Shown here: one piece after another, positions 1-9,927 of the stretch
How positions within the stretch are numbered: position 1 is the stretch's first letter
How the letters are laid out: every line of letters begins with the position of its first letter
NCBI GenBank assembly: GCA_903824785.1
Contig: CAIJYD010000097.1
Location: forward strand, 19,338 to 83,337
Direction: 5' to 3'
Source of the DNA: an uncultured Bacteroidota bacterium
GTDB taxonomy: Bacteria; Bacteroidota; Bacteroidia; Bacteroidales; VadinHA17
Length of the DNA stretch: 64,000 nucleotides
Program-made: the position numbers and the translations under genes
Notes under the pieces: model-generated
Databases searched by the model: none
What the model saw: only the letters and a program-made list of their open reading frames with translations
Told to the model about the DNA's origin: nothing

Positions 1-315
1 CAGGCAGTTAAGGCTATAAATACACAGATTACTTCACTGGCACCTGTTCTGAACAGCCGGAACACCGAAGGATATGCTGTTGCAACCTCCAGTAATTCAG
101 CCGTCCCTGTTGATATCATGACAAAAAAAGATGGCCAGGGAAATTACATTTTTGCAGTTGGAATGAGATGTGGTTTCACAACCGCTACATTCAGCGTAAC
201 ATCAGGAACCATTGCTGAAGTTCTGGGAGAAGGGAGAACTATTAAGATAACTGAAGGAAAGTTTGCTGATGAGTTTTCACCATATGCGGTTCATTTGTAC
301 AAAATCACTTTATAA
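1..315 (+). CDS. C-terminal end of a secreted carbohydrate-active-type protein (partial)
   Basis: The frame is open from the first base to the TAA at 313-315, so 104 residues of a longer protein are present and the start lies outside the window. The fragment is rich in short beta-strand-like stretches (VDIMTKKD, NYIFAVGMR, TTATFSV) and ends with an aromatic, hydrophobic tail (SPYAVHLYKITL). This is how the C-terminal beta-sandwich of many secreted glycoside hydrolases of this phylum ends. No catalytic region is visible, so the family cannot be named. The next gene lies on the opposite strand about 100 bp away. The assignment to a carbohydrate-active protein is inference. Confidence 0.55.
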   Translation, partial: QAVKAINTQITSLAPVLNSRNTEGYAVATSSNSAVPVDIMTKKDGQGNYIFAVGMRCGFTTATFSVTSGTIAEVLGEGRTIKITEGKFADEFSPYAVHLYKITL

Positions 316-362
316 CGCAGAGCAGTAACCCTTTTCCACAGGAATACCTTCCCCCATTTTGA

Positions 363-391
363 ACATCCGGATCCACTGGGTCTCCGGATGT
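363..391. terminator. Possible bidirectional terminator hairpin between convergent genes
   Basis: ACATCCGG (363-370) pairs perfectly with CCGGATGT (384-391) around a 13-base loop, in the gap between two genes that converge (ends at 315 and 417). There is no strong T-run on either side, so this is a structural suggestion only. Confidence 0.4.
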
Positions 392-416
392 CAGACTTTA
401 AGATATAAACCGGAAA

Positions 417-3400
417 TTAGTTTCCAGCCAGTATCAGTTGTTCAATAATCCGGGCATTTGCATCCTTTTCATTTTCAGTAAGAACAAATGCATTGTCTTT
501 CAGAAACTTTGCTTTACTCCACAACAGCAGCTTATTATTCGGAAAAGCCTTTACCTGACTATCAAGCCATTGAGTTGCCTCATCTCTTTTACTGAGTTTT
601 TCAAAAGCCCAGGCAGTTACCAGTGCATTTGAAGGCAGAAAATTCCTGACGGTATTTTCAACACGGGGCTGAAACTTAATGACAAGCGCTAACATTTCCT
701 CTGCCTCTGATATTTTTTTCAATTGGTTGTAGCATAAATAATTCATCCAGTTTTCGAGACGCATGTCAATATCTTCAATATATGGCTGTCCAACGCCCAG
801 ATTTTCAGGCCATAATCCGGCCTCTCCGATAAACTTCAGAGCTGCCTTATAATTTTTCTTTTGCATTAACTGCGCTGCCTGCATCAGCTTGGCCTCTCGA
901 TACATCTCATGTCCTCCTGTTGCACCTTCATTGGGTAAAATATTAAGTTTTGTAAGCAGTGCATCAGCCTCTTTATATTTCTTGTTCAGCAATAATGTTC
1001 TGGCATACAACGGGCTCATAATAAAGTCTCCGGGATGAGCGCGATAAAAGGCTTCCGCTATTGCAAGCGCTTTTTCATACTGCTGGTGATTATTGTAGAA
1101 ATTAGCCAGGAGCGAATGATAGCGCCACTGATTGTCAAGCAATAATGCCCTTTTTAAATCCTTCTCACACTGTGAATCGTCTTTCCCTCTCAGAATCTCA
1201 GCACGGGAGGCATAAAATGGAGCAAAACCGGGATTATCACCACACGAAACAAGAAGTTTTATACACTCCTCCGCGCGGTTCCTGTCTTTATATATCAGGG
1301 CAAGATGATATTTAAGGAGCCAGTCATCCTGCTGTGCCAGCAACTGCTCAAGTACAAATGCAGTTTCAGCACGAAACGGAAATGAATATGCGGGATTAAT
1401 ATCTGCAAAGTTTACCTTTTTATGCTGCAGAAAACTAAGCCAGTAAATCGTTTCCGGCGTTTTAGGCGAAATGTTCAATACCATCTCTGATTCGGCAATA
1501 CAACCTGTATTATAATACCATACAGATAGTTCCATATAAGTTTCCTGAGGCAATTCATTTCTTATAAGCGATGTGAACTTCACTTTGGTCTCTTCGACAG
1601 GGTTAAGAAGATATTTCTCAAACCTTGAAAAATGGTTCAGAGGGTCATACGATAAAATCTCATTAAGTACAGCGGTTGCCCTGGTGAGGTCATTCTGCTT
1701 ACGGCATATTACAGCCTGCAACTGAAGCGCAATAATATTGAATCTGTTATAGTCAACTGCTCGTTCAGCATAACCAAGAGCTTTTTCATAATTCTTCTCC
1801 AAGAGATATATTTTGCTTAACTCGGTATAAGCTGCACTACGATAATCAGTTGATAGTGTGGCTATATCAAATCCATCTTTTGCATCAATAGTATTACCGA
1901 GAACGGCATTTATTAATCCATAGTAATAATTGGTTCCTCCTGACTGTGTGTCAATACTTAGTGCTTTTTTAGCCAGTTCCAGAGCTTCCCGGTACTGTAA
2001 ATTGCGATATTTCAGCTCAGTCATCTTTATTAAAGCAGGCAAATAATTATGATCCTTTTTCAAACAAGCAGTCAGCTTTTCTTCAGCCAGTGGAAACAGT
2101 TTCTGATCCATTGCCTCTTTTCCCAGCAAATATAATCCGTAGGTACTGGTCCAGTCAAAATCCGATGGTGCCTCAACAGGTCTGCTTAGCACATAAGCCT
2201 TAGGATCTGTGTTGTATATAAGCTTGTTTTCACCAAGAGTAACTATTAATGCCTGGCCGTTTCCACTATATTTTATTGAATCGCCAAAAGTTTTCAAAGG
2301 CTTCAGCTGAAGTTTCTTGCTGTAAATAACCTTTTGATTCTCAGTAATCACCAGCTGGTCATCAATTGCCTGCACAGGTGAAAAATAGATTTTCAGCAAT
2401 CCTCCTTCATTCTTTACATTCAGTGCTCCGTATTGATTTGCTTCCACAAATCCTTTTGTTTTCAGAACCGGATAAAAGTATTCTGTCCAGATGTCGGTTG
2501 CAAAAGGGGCAAAACTCATATGTTTAAATGGTGTATAAGTAGCACTCTGGCTATTCTGTCCAAACAACCTGCCCGACTGCATTTCAACATACTGGCCATC
2601 GGTATCTGTAAGAAATTTCTCCCAGATCATCCCCTGTCTTGACAAGCCCCAGATCCATATTTTTTTTCCGGCTTTATCATCATGAGAGCCGTAGCGGACC
2701 ATTCCAAACTCATCATCATGCCAGTAGCCACCAAAGAAATTTGTGTATTTTCCAAAAACATGATAGGATTTATAGCCTCCGAAATTATTTGATTCATAAA
2801 ACGAAATGTTCTTTCCGTTGGTTTTATTTATTGGCCAATCAGCATATTCTCCTCCATGCCCTATGTAACTTGTTCCGGGATAAATGAATTCCAGATTACC
2901 TGCCGACTTATAACCACCATTTAACCAATGATAATATGGCTGATCTATTGAGGTTGAATTGTACCAGAATGTCCGGGTGATGAAATAGGCTTTATCTTTA
3001 GGAAGCCTGATCTCCAGACGCCAGTTGCTTCTTGTAAGCAGATCAAGCACGCCAACAATACAGCTTATACTTCCGTCTGCATTATTCTGTACAACATAAT
3101 CAACCGGGGTGGCACAATTGGGAGTATGACCAATAATGCCATAATTGAGTTCAAGTCCGCCACTTGTATATGGCCCGCGCATTCCAATATCCCTGAACTT
3201 TATAGCGTGGTTATAATAGATAAAAGGCTGATTCGTTGATTTTTCAATGGCAGTCCATATCTTTCCGCCAATCTCCGGAAGTATCATTACTTTAATATAA
3301 TCATTTTCAAGCTCCACTACTTTCCATTCCTTCTGAACCGGCTTATCGGTGAATCCGTCATACCTGAAATAGGGATAAACAGATGTAAGTAACGGGATTG

Positions 3401-3548
3401 GACTTGGATCGGAATAGGGATAAGTAGTGAACGCTTTATCATATTCCTTAACTGTAACTTTCTGAGGCTGCGAAATACCTGCTGCACAAATACAGAAGAA
3501 AAGGCAACTGATAACAAAGTGCCTGTTTTTTAATTTTTTAGTAGCCAT
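417..3548 (-). CDS. DUF5107 / TPR-repeat secreted protein
   Basis: A 1043-residue protein with an N-terminal signal peptide (hydrophobic run VISCLFFCICAAGIS). Residues about 35-420 match the DUF5107 family: a beta-rich, aldose-epimerase-like fold with the motif LPEIGGKIWTAIEK, plus conserved GGLELNYG and WLSGG-like blocks. The C-terminal half is a long series of tetratricopeptide repeats (pattern EKALGYAERAVDYN, EALELAKKALSID). DUF5107 proteins are common beside glycan-degradation genes in Bacteroidota; their exact reaction is not something I can state. An upstream in-frame ATG at 3626 exists, but the ATG at 3548 directly precedes the signal peptide, and a -7-like promoter element lies between the two, so 3548 is preferred. 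It is the last gene of the leftward block, about 215 bp beyond the TonB/DUF4249 operon. Confidence 0.8.
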   Translation of the reverse strand: MATKKLKNRHFVISCLFFCICAAGISQPQKVTVKEYDKAFTTYPYSDPSPIPLLTSVYPYFRYDGFTDKPVQKEWKVVELENDYIKVMILPEIGGKIWTAIEKSTNQPFIYYNHAIKFRDIGMRGPYTSGGLELNYGIIGHTPNCATPVDYVVQNNADGSISCIVGVLDLLTRSNWRLEIRLPKDKAYFITRTFWYNSTSIDQPYYHWLNGGYKSAGNLEFIYPGTSYIGHGGEYADWPINKTNGKNISFYESNNFGGYKSYHVFGKYTNFFGGYWHDDEFGMVRYGSHDDKAGKKIWIWGLSRQGMIWEKFLTDTDGQYVEMQSGRLFGQNSQSATYTPFKHMSFAPFATDIWTEYFYPVLKTKGFVEANQYGALNVKNEGGLLKIYFSPVQAIDDQLVITENQKVIYSKKLQLKPLKTFGDSIKYSGNGQALIVTLGENKLIYNTDPKAYVLSRPVEAPSDFDWTSTYGLYLLGKEAMDQKLFPLAEEKLTACLKKDHNYLPALIKMTELKYRNLQYREALELAKKALSIDTQSGGTNYYYGLINAVLGNTIDAKDGFDIATLSTDYRSAAYTELSKIYLLEKNYEKALGYAERAVDYNRFNIIALQLQAVICRKQNDLTRATAVLNEILSYDPLNHFSRFEKYLLNPVEETKVKFTSLIRNELPQETYMELSVWYYNTGCIAESEMVLNISPKTPETIYWLSFLQHKKVNFADINPAYSFPFRAETAFVLEQLLAQQDDWLLKYHLALIYKDRNRAEECIKLLVSCGDNPGFAPFYASRAEILRGKDDSQCEKDLKRALLLDNQWRYHSLLANFYNNHQQYEKALAIAEAFYRAHPGDFIMSPLYARTLLLNKKYKEADALLTKLNILPNEGATGGHEMYREAKLMQAAQLMQKKNYKAALKFIGEAGLWPENLGVGQPYIEDIDMRLENWMNYLCYNQLKKISEAEEMLALVIKFQPRVENTVRNFLPSNALVTAWAFEKLSKRDEATQWLDSQVKAFPNNKLLLWSKAKFLKDNAFVLTENEKDANARIIEQLILAGN

Positions 3549-3593
3549 AATGGTAATTTTTGAAATTATTTCATCTATCTGATACGAAGAAAG

Positions 3594-3601
3594 CAAAAAT
3601 A
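3594..3601 (-). promoter_or_regulatory. Predicted Bacteroidota -7 element for the DUF5107 gene
   Basis: On the minus strand this reads TATTTTTG, a full match to TAnnTTTG. A TTG lies 22 bases further upstream (3624-3626), slightly wider than the usual spacing. It is 46 bases ahead of the ATG at 3548. Confidence 0.42.
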
Positions 3602-3673
3602 AATCTCTTTTTGCCCTGATTATCAATTAACCTCAATAAAATAATAACCAAAGGAAGCTTTTTCTACACTCAT

Positions 3674-3707
3674 AAAAAAAAAGCTGTCTTAAAGTCAGGA
3701 TCTGACT
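3674..3707 (-). terminator. Possible terminator of the TonB/DUF4249 operon
   Basis: On the minus strand a 6-bp stem (AGTCAG/CTGACT at 3693-3707, three-base loop) is followed after about ten bases by a run of nine T (A-run at 3674-3682 on the plus strand). It lies just past the stop of the minus-strand gene that ends at 3764. The stem is short and the distance to the T-run is longer than ideal. Confidence 0.35.
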
Positions 3708-3763
3708 CTTGCTCCAATAGAAATGCAAAAGCTGAGGATGTAGTATCTGAAAAACACCAAAGG

Positions 3764-5938
3764 TTATTTTATCCTGATGATTTTCCTGAGAGACATGGCT
3801 TTGCCACTGGCAGTAATACCCTGGATATTAACCTCATAATCACCAGGTACATCTGAAGCAAAATAATCTAAACTGACTTTCCCGTTATCATCAGGTTTAA
3901 CTGAAGGGTTCCAGTATAGTGTATTCCTGAAATCAGGGATTCTGTTCTGTTTAATCGCATCAGTAGAATAGTCAGGTGATATAAAAGACAATACACGATC
4001 TGCCACTTTGTAACGCAATCTGACAGCATAGTCGGGCAGAGAAACACTACTGTAGTCGCCGGCTCTAGAAATTACATTAACGATTCCAAAGAACAGATAA
4101 TCTCCAACAAGGTATAAATCTTTTACAGCGTCAATTTTTTCAACTTTCTCAGGGTCGAGGGCTGCAATTACAGCGGCATCATTAACCACAACACCATCGA
4201 TAAACAAAACCGGTGGCTTTTCATAGATCCTGTTATCAACCGGATCGGCCACAGACATCTTATAAACAGATTTTTTATTCTTTAAAAAAACTCCGGGGGT
4301 AAGTTCAAAAAAGACTTCCTGCATAACCGGCAGTTGTATGTATTCATCCATAAGAAGCTCAATGTCGGGCTTCCCATAAAATCTTTGTGGCGCTGGAGAA
4401 AAGACCAGCGGTTTAAGAGGTTCGCCTGTTGAGGCTGTCTCATAAATTTTCCCAACCTGATAGTTTACACTCCATTTTGAAATATATTCCGGAATAGTAA
4501 TAAAAGATGTGTCACGGATATTTCCTGAAGGAATAAAATCTTCTGAAAAAGAGGATTCTATTCTGACAACATTGTTCTCTGTAATATCTTCCGGTTGAAT
4601 TATTAAATCCTTTTCATCTTCCGTAACCGGAATTTTGAAACTGAAATTGCCATCTTTATCTGTTCTGGCATATTGGAAAACAGCCTTTTTTCCCGGTGTT
4701 GAAAGGAAAAGATATTTATCGCTGCCGGCAATCTTAGAATTTTTGCCCATCAGCCTGCCTGTCAGAAAATGGTCCTCGTTTTCCGTCCTGTATTTTAGAG
4801 GAGGAAAAATTCCTGACATAAGAATACTCCAGTCAACCCAGTTACTTTTCACAGTTAAAAGGAAGTTATCAAGAGTTTCAGGCGAAAGTTCGCTTAGTCT
4901 GTGATTTTTAATTTCAGCAGGAATTGGCCCGAATTCTGTTCCAAATACCAAATAATCGGCCAGATCAGAAGTCACGCTGAAATCCGTTAGCGGTGAAACA
5001 GAGATGCTTATATTGGCATTTTTCAGAGTTGACACAGCCTCTTTTTTAACCTCTATTCCGAATGAGATCTTCTCTCTTTTATTACAACTGTCAGGGGAAT
5101 TGAGTGTCAGAATATTTTCTTTAACTACAGTTGTATAGATAAACCTGTCAATAAGTGGTAATCCTTTTGAATCAAATAAGGTAACCTGATTAATACCGGA
5201 AATAAGGTCAGCTTTTGGCACCTTTACAGTAATACTTTCAGAAGAGAGCTGAATCGTGGAAATCGTGTTTATTACTCCATGAGTCTGAATAAGAAGGTAA
5301 CAGAGATTATTATTCGCCGACCGGAAATAATTATCACTCTTAATATTAATTATCAGTTCATCAGGTTTCAGGTTATCAACATAAAGAGTGAACCCTGCTC
5401 CGGAAACACCTGAAGAAATATCAGCAGGGTCTTTTGGAAGACCATTTACCGGAAGTGCTCCTACACTGAAAGTCTTGTCACTTATTGCATTATAAATATC
5501 TATCTCCTGCATGAAACAGTTGAAAGGAAGGAAATTCTTCATCAGGTTAGAGTATGCCCTTAGGGTATATTTTCCGGTACTTAATGTGTCGGGGAGTGTG
5601 AGTTGTCCGGGACCAAATCCATTTTCAAGCCTCACCCGCTTCTGTGCAACCGGACGATTCTCGGAATTAAGAATCTCCAGGTATGCTATCTTGCTGTCTG
5701 GAGATGGCTTATTACTCTTCCTGTCAACCAGATATACATTAAGCCATAAATTCTCTCCTGCAATAAACTGAGTTCTGTCGGTATGAACAAAAACTTCCTC
5801 TCTCGGTACCGCATCAAAATACCTCTGAACTTTCTCAGAAATGCTTTTTCTGAAACTGTTCTGTTCCTGGCCACTGGCCAACGGCAGAAACAGGATAAGT
5901 GAAAGTAATAACAACAGCAGTTTAACAGATTTAATCAT
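3764..5938 (-). CDS. MG2-domain secreted protein with TonB plug-like C-terminal region
   Basis: A 724-residue protein beginning with a clear signal peptide (SVKLLLLLLSLILFLPLASG, then Q). Residues about 45-140 resemble the alpha-2-macroglobulin MG2 domain (EVFVHTDRTQFIAGENLWLN, then YLEILN and GKYTLRAYSN). Near residues 575-620 there is a plug-like stretch (PPVLFIDGVVVNDA, then EKVEKIDAVKDLYLVGDYLFFGIVNVIS), the form seen in TonB-receptor-like proteins. It ends with a beta-sandwich-like region (LYWNPSVKPDDNGKV, YEVNIQGITASGK). It is therefore probably an outer-membrane-associated or periplasmic partner of the TonB receptor in the same operon. It starts 14 bp after the DUF4249 gene stops, so co-transcription is likely. 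The substrate is unknown. Confidence 0.72.
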   Translation of the reverse strand: MIKSVKLLLLLLSLILFLPLASGQEQNSFRKSISEKVQRYFDAVPREEVFVHTDRTQFIAGENLWLNVYLVDRKSNKPSPDSKIAYLEILNSENRPVAQKRVRLENGFGPGQLTLPDTLSTGKYTLRAYSNLMKNFLPFNCFMQEIDIYNAISDKTFSVGALPVNGLPKDPADISSGVSGAGFTLYVDNLKPDELIINIKSDNYFRSANNNLCYLLIQTHGVINTISTIQLSSESITVKVPKADLISGINQVTLFDSKGLPLIDRFIYTTVVKENILTLNSPDSCNKREKISFGIEVKKEAVSTLKNANISISVSPLTDFSVTSDLADYLVFGTEFGPIPAEIKNHRLSELSPETLDNFLLTVKSNWVDWSILMSGIFPPLKYRTENEDHFLTGRLMGKNSKIAGSDKYLFLSTPGKKAVFQYARTDKDGNFSFKIPVTEDEKDLIIQPEDITENNVVRIESSFSEDFIPSGNIRDTSFITIPEYISKWSVNYQVGKIYETASTGEPLKPLVFSPAPQRFYGKPDIELLMDEYIQLPVMQEVFFELTPGVFLKNKKSVYKMSVADPVDNRIYEKPPVLFIDGVVVNDAAVIAALDPEKVEKIDAVKDLYLVGDYLFFGIVNVISRAGDYSSVSLPDYAVRLRYKVADRVLSFISPDYSTDAIKQNRIPDFRNTLYWNPSVKPDDNGKVSLDYFASDVPGDYEVNIQGITASGKAMSLRKIIRIK

Positions 5939-5952
5939 TTAAAAAATATTTA

Positions 5953-7089
5953 TCATTTATTGCTATCCCAGAACAGTGGTTTTACATTCGACCCTCTTAT
6001 TGAGCAATCGGCACAATTCTTATCGTTGGTTAAAACCCTGTATGGGGGCATATCAAGAGTACCATCAATAATTACCCATACCAGTCTTCCCAGATTCGGA
6101 ATAACAGTCCTTGAACCTGGTATCGTATCGGAGGGGCAGCCGGGATAAAGATCAATCACCCCTGAAAAAGCCTCTTCAATAAAAAGTCTTTTGGAGGTCT
6201 TTGCTGAAACGCTGAAATAGCCAAGGACTTTTTCATTCGGATCTTCAATGCAGAACACGTTGCTTGAAACAGACGCCGGGGTTATATCGTAAAGGCTTCC
6301 AACCGACTCAGTCATATTCTGCATTTTTTCCCAGTAAACATATTCATCTCCATTAAGTGAATACTGGTTAACCAGCATGCTGTACTTTATCTTCAGCCTG
6401 TCGGTTTCGTTCGAGATAAAGCTTAATGGATACCGTGAGATCCTGTTTTCAGTAAGTGCAGAAGTATTTTTGATTGTAATCTTGCTGGAATTATTTGTTA
6501 CCCAGCAAATCCTGTTTGGTACATCATAAGGAAGTCGGAACTCCCAAGTTTCAACATAATCCCATCTGAAGAGCTTACAGTTGTTCTCCGGATCAGAAGT
6601 TGAAAGATATACCTGACACCCTTCCTTAAGCTGAACACCTTGTGATGCCTCCTCAATAACCTCTTTTTCATAAAAAATATTATCGATAGGCGGGACCGGC
6701 TTCATTTCCATTGGCAAAGATTCATAGGAATAATTGTTGGTGGAAATGTTATTGGTAAGGATCTTAAGGGTGTATTTTCTTCCTACTACACCGCAAAATT
6801 CTGCAGCCTTTGTAACATAAGTACCATAAACCGATTCGTATAACTTACTTGAATTGCCAAGATCATCAGTTATTGTTACTACGCATCCCCTCAGAGGCAC
6901 AGCAGCTATCTTTCTCCCCAGAGGCAGAGATTTGTACAGCTTTATGGTGTTTATTCCGGGCTGGTCGGTAATCATTCCTTCAACAACAACAAGTTCCCTT
7001 TTTTCGTCTATTTCAGGAATGAATTTAGTAACGCAACTGCTTAGAAGCATTATGACTGAGAATAGTATGAAGTACTTTAATGATTTCAT
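5953..7089 (-). CDS. DUF4249 family outer-membrane lipoprotein
   Basis: A 378-residue protein with a lipoprotein signal peptide (LLSSC, lipidation Cys19) followed by the start typical of DUF4249 (ELVVVEGMITDQPGINTIKLYKS). DUF4249 lipoproteins are encoded beside carboxypeptidase-domain TonB receptors in Bacteroidota and are thought to work with them at the outer membrane, in a role loosely parallel to SusD but without that fold. The gene starts 5 bp after the TonB receptor stop, so the two are translationally close. The C-terminus is rich in Cys (KNCADCSIRG), which is frequent in this family. The ligand is not predictable. Confidence 0.85.
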   Translation of the reverse strand: MKSLKYFILFSVIMLLSSCVTKFIPEIDEKRELVVVEGMITDQPGINTIKLYKSLPLGRKIAAVPLRGCVVTITDDLGNSSKLYESVYGTYVTKAAEFCGVVGRKYTLKILTNNISTNNYSYESLPMEMKPVPPIDNIFYEKEVIEEASQGVQLKEGCQVYLSTSDPENNCKLFRWDYVETWEFRLPYDVPNRICWVTNNSSKITIKNTSALTENRISRYPLSFISNETDRLKIKYSMLVNQYSLNGDEYVYWEKMQNMTESVGSLYDITPASVSSNVFCIEDPNEKVLGYFSVSAKTSKRLFIEEAFSGVIDLYPGCPSDTIPGSRTVIPNLGRLVWVIIDGTLDMPPYRVLTNDKNCADCSIRGSNVKPLFWDSNK

Positions 7090-7094
7090 TTCAC

Positions 7095-9824
7095 TTAAAA
7101 ATCAAAAGTATAAGTAACAGAAGGTATGGCTTTGCCAAAAACTGACAACTTATATCCGTTAATAACGTTTTTTTCATTTTTAAAATAGATAGAATAAACA
7201 TTTTGTCTGCCAAGAAGATTATAAACTGAAAAGGTCCAGTTAGGATGAGCAAGTTTTCGCGATTTCAGGTTTCCGCTCATTTTTAATGAAAGATCGAGCC
7301 GGGAATAGTCGGGAATCCTGTATCTGTTTCTGTCGGAATAATGGATAAGCGTAAGATTGCCCATATTATAAGTTGCCACAGGAAATGTAATTGGCCTGCC
7401 GGTGCTCCATGTATAATTGGTTGAAAAGCTCAGCCTTCGTGAGAATATGTAATTGAATGTTGCCACCAGATCATTCGGCTTATCAAAATTGGCAGGAAAT
7501 TTCTCACCTGAGTTAATAATCTCTTCACTGAACTGACTTATACTTTTCAGGAAAGTTCTTGCATAAGTATAACCTAAACTCCAGCGGATCCTTCCTTCCG
7601 ATTTTTTAATCATCAGCTCCACACCATATGCTTCTCCACTAACGTTAACCAGATCTTTTTCAATATGTTCGTTCATAATCAGCTTCGTTCCGCCTTTATA
7701 GTCAACCATATTTTTAATCTTTTTATAATAAACCTCTGCAGAGGTCTCAATACCTTTAAATAATACCTGATAGTACCCGATTGCATATTGGTCGCCTATC
7801 TGTGGTTTCAGATAATAATCGCTTAATTTCCAGGTGTCAGAAGGAGAAATAGAGGTAGAATTAGTTAAAAGATGCAGGTACTGCCTTGTTCTGTTATAGT
7901 TAACTTTAAGAGAGCTTTTGTTTGATATCTTGAAATTCAGCGACATCCTGAATTCAGGACCTGCATAACTCTTACAAAGTTCATTAGACCGGAAATTGAG
8001 CGTATCGGTTACAGTAGTCATACTTTTTGAAAATAATGGGTCATAAAGCAGTACTGTCCTTGGACCGGTTGTAAAGAAGGAGGAGATCCTCATGCCGGCG
8101 TTTATCGACAAATAGTCGGTAAGAATAAATTTATCGTCAATATAAAATCCTGTTTCAAGTGCTTTCTCCTGTTCAATAATTACCGGAACAACAAATGAAG
8201 AATCGCTTGCAGGAAGGTAGTTCCCTGGCATCACCTCATGCCTCGAAAGATCAACTCCGAAATTGATTTCGTGCCTGCCCTGATACCAGTTGAAATCGCT
8301 CTTGAAGCTGGTTGTGTTAATACTATGCGAAAGAATAAATCCCTCCAGAGACTGGCTCTGGCTGGAGATATCATATTTATAATTACTGTTATTTACCGAT
8401 ATTACTGAAAACAATCTACTGTTGAAGAAATGGCGCCATTTCAGGGCAAAAATATTATTCTGATAACTGTAAACTGTATCCGAATTGAAACGGAAAGAGT
8501 CGTTACTCAGGTAGGCGGAAAAATCAATTTTGTTATTTCTGTTCAAATCGTAAGTTACCTTTCCGTTCAGATCGTTGAACGATGCCATGCTTCTCCTGAG
8601 GGAAGGATCTTCCATTAACTTAAAAATCCAGTTCGAATAGGTTGTACGGCCGGTAAGAATAAAGGTCAGTGTATCTTTGATTATCGGTCCTTCAACCATC
8701 AAATGAGTAGTGATAGGACTGATCCCGGCATTACCAGTAATTTTCTTTCTGTCACCTTCCCTTGAAGCAATATCGAGTACAGATGAGATTCGCCCGCCGT
8801 ATCTGCTTGGAATTCCTCCTTTATATAGTGTCACATCTTTTATTATATCGGAATTGACAACTGAAAAGAAACCAAAAAAATGGGATGCGTTATAGATGGG
8901 TGCACCGTACAGAAGTATCAGATTCTGATCTGCCGAACCGCCTCGTACATTAAAACCGGCAGAACCTTCGCCAACAGACTGTACACCTGGAACAAGCAAA
9001 ACACTTTTAAAAATATCTGATTCCCCCATCGATGTGGGTAATAATTTGAATGATGCAATATTTATCTTTTCAACACCTACTTCAAAACGTTGAAACATAA
9101 CATTCTTCTGAGCTGAAATAACTGTCTCTTTTAAAGGAATAAGCATACTGTTCATTTCAACATTCAACTCACCCGGTCCGTTAAGATTAATGTGTACCAG
9201 CTTTTCTTTCATTCCGATAAACGACAATTGCATCAGATGGGTACCCCGTGGCAGAGTAAGTGAATAAAACCCATATTCATTTGACATTGTTCCGACAGCC
9301 TGTTTCGCGACTAAGACAGTTACGCCGGCAACCGGATCCTTCGTATCGCGGTCGTTTATGTAACCCGATACCACAACATTCCCGGGTTTGTTTTTGTCAG
9401 CCGGATTTCCAATGTCATAAAATATGTTACCCGATAGTTCCCCGTTATCCTGACTATCATAATAATCTGTCGGAGGAATAAAATTGGTATCGGTAACATC
9501 AGCCTTCCCTGACACTTTAAGTGCAAAATTTCTTGTAATTATTACGTTCCCTGCCTCGTCAACAAGATAAAACAGAGATGTTCCTTTAAACAATGAGTCG
9601 AGCAATTCAGTCAACAGAAAACTTCCATTAAATTTACCCGGTTTAATGTCTGCTACCCATTCATCTTTATAAAAAAACCGTAAGTCATAAAGACTTTCCG
9701 CTTTTATGACAAATTCCTTAAAAGTAAGATCCTGATTATCCCAGCTCCTTTTTTTACCCTCCTGTCCTTCCAGATTGCAGAATAAAAATAAAGTAAGAAC
9801 AAGAAGAAGTATTTTTGATTTCAT
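7095..9824 (-). CDS. TonB-dependent receptor with STN-like and carboxypeptidase-regulatory domains
   Basis: From the chosen ATG the protein has 909 residues. Order of parts: a signal peptide (ILLLVLTLFLFCNLEG); a secretin/TonB short N-terminal-like domain (about 30-110); a carboxypeptidase-regulatory-like beta-sandwich (DPVAGVTVLVAKQAVGTMSN...YGFYSL, about 170-250); a plug domain (GFNVRGGSADQNLILLYGAP, YKGGIPSRYGGRISSVLDI); and a 22-strand-type barrel that ends in an aromatic F (SVTYTFDF). It is an outer-membrane TonB-driven importer. An in-frame ATG at 9917 adds 31 hydrophilic residues before the signal peptide and is rejected. The presence of an STN-like domain suggests coupling to an anti-sigma/ECF pair, but none is seen in the window. 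Downstream partners are the DUF4249 and MG2 proteins. Confidence 0.9.
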   Translation of the reverse strand: MKSKILLLVLTLFLFCNLEGQEGKKRSWDNQDLTFKEFVIKAESLYDLRFFYKDEWVADIKPGKFNGSFLLTELLDSLFKGTSLFYLVDEAGNVIITRNFALKVSGKADVTDTNFIPPTDYYDSQDNGELSGNIFYDIGNPADKNKPGNVVVSGYINDRDTKDPVAGVTVLVAKQAVGTMSNEYGFYSLTLPRGTHLMQLSFIGMKEKLVHINLNGPGELNVEMNSMLIPLKETVISAQKNVMFQRFEVGVEKINIASFKLLPTSMGESDIFKSVLLVPGVQSVGEGSAGFNVRGGSADQNLILLYGAPIYNASHFFGFFSVVNSDIIKDVTLYKGGIPSRYGGRISSVLDIASREGDRKKITGNAGISPITTHLMVEGPIIKDTLTFILTGRTTYSNWIFKLMEDPSLRRSMASFNDLNGKVTYDLNRNNKIDFSAYLSNDSFRFNSDTVYSYQNNIFALKWRHFFNSRLFSVISVNNSNYKYDISSQSQSLEGFILSHSINTTSFKSDFNWYQGRHEINFGVDLSRHEVMPGNYLPASDSSFVVPVIIEQEKALETGFYIDDKFILTDYLSINAGMRISSFFTTGPRTVLLYDPLFSKSMTTVTDTLNFRSNELCKSYAGPEFRMSLNFKISNKSSLKVNYNRTRQYLHLLTNSTSISPSDTWKLSDYYLKPQIGDQYAIGYYQVLFKGIETSAEVYYKKIKNMVDYKGGTKLIMNEHIEKDLVNVSGEAYGVELMIKKSEGRIRWSLGYTYARTFLKSISQFSEEIINSGEKFPANFDKPNDLVATFNYIFSRRLSFSTNYTWSTGRPITFPVATYNMGNLTLIHYSDRNRYRIPDYSRLDLSLKMSGNLKSRKLAHPNWTFSVYNLLGRQNVYSIYFKNEKNVINGYKLSVFGKAIPSVTYTFDF

Positions 9825-9927
9825 CCGTATTAAATTATTTCTTACAGGTCGGATGAATCTCGCATGTTGATTTTGTTCATGCAATTTTATGCTATTAGTT
9901 AAATATCCCCGGTTCATCTTCTAAATT

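Noticed and set aside
3549..3626. Longer start for the DUF5107 protein at 3626
   Set aside because: The extra 26 residues precede the signal peptide, and a promoter-like element lies inside them.
4635..4904. Opposite-strand open frames over real genes (for example 4635-4904, 15995-16576, 42656-42973)
   Set aside because: They lie inside well-supported genes, have no family match that I can recognise, and have no upstream signals.
9825..9917. Longer start for the TonB receptor at 9917
   Set aside because: It adds 31 charged residues ahead of a clean signal peptide, which would block export.
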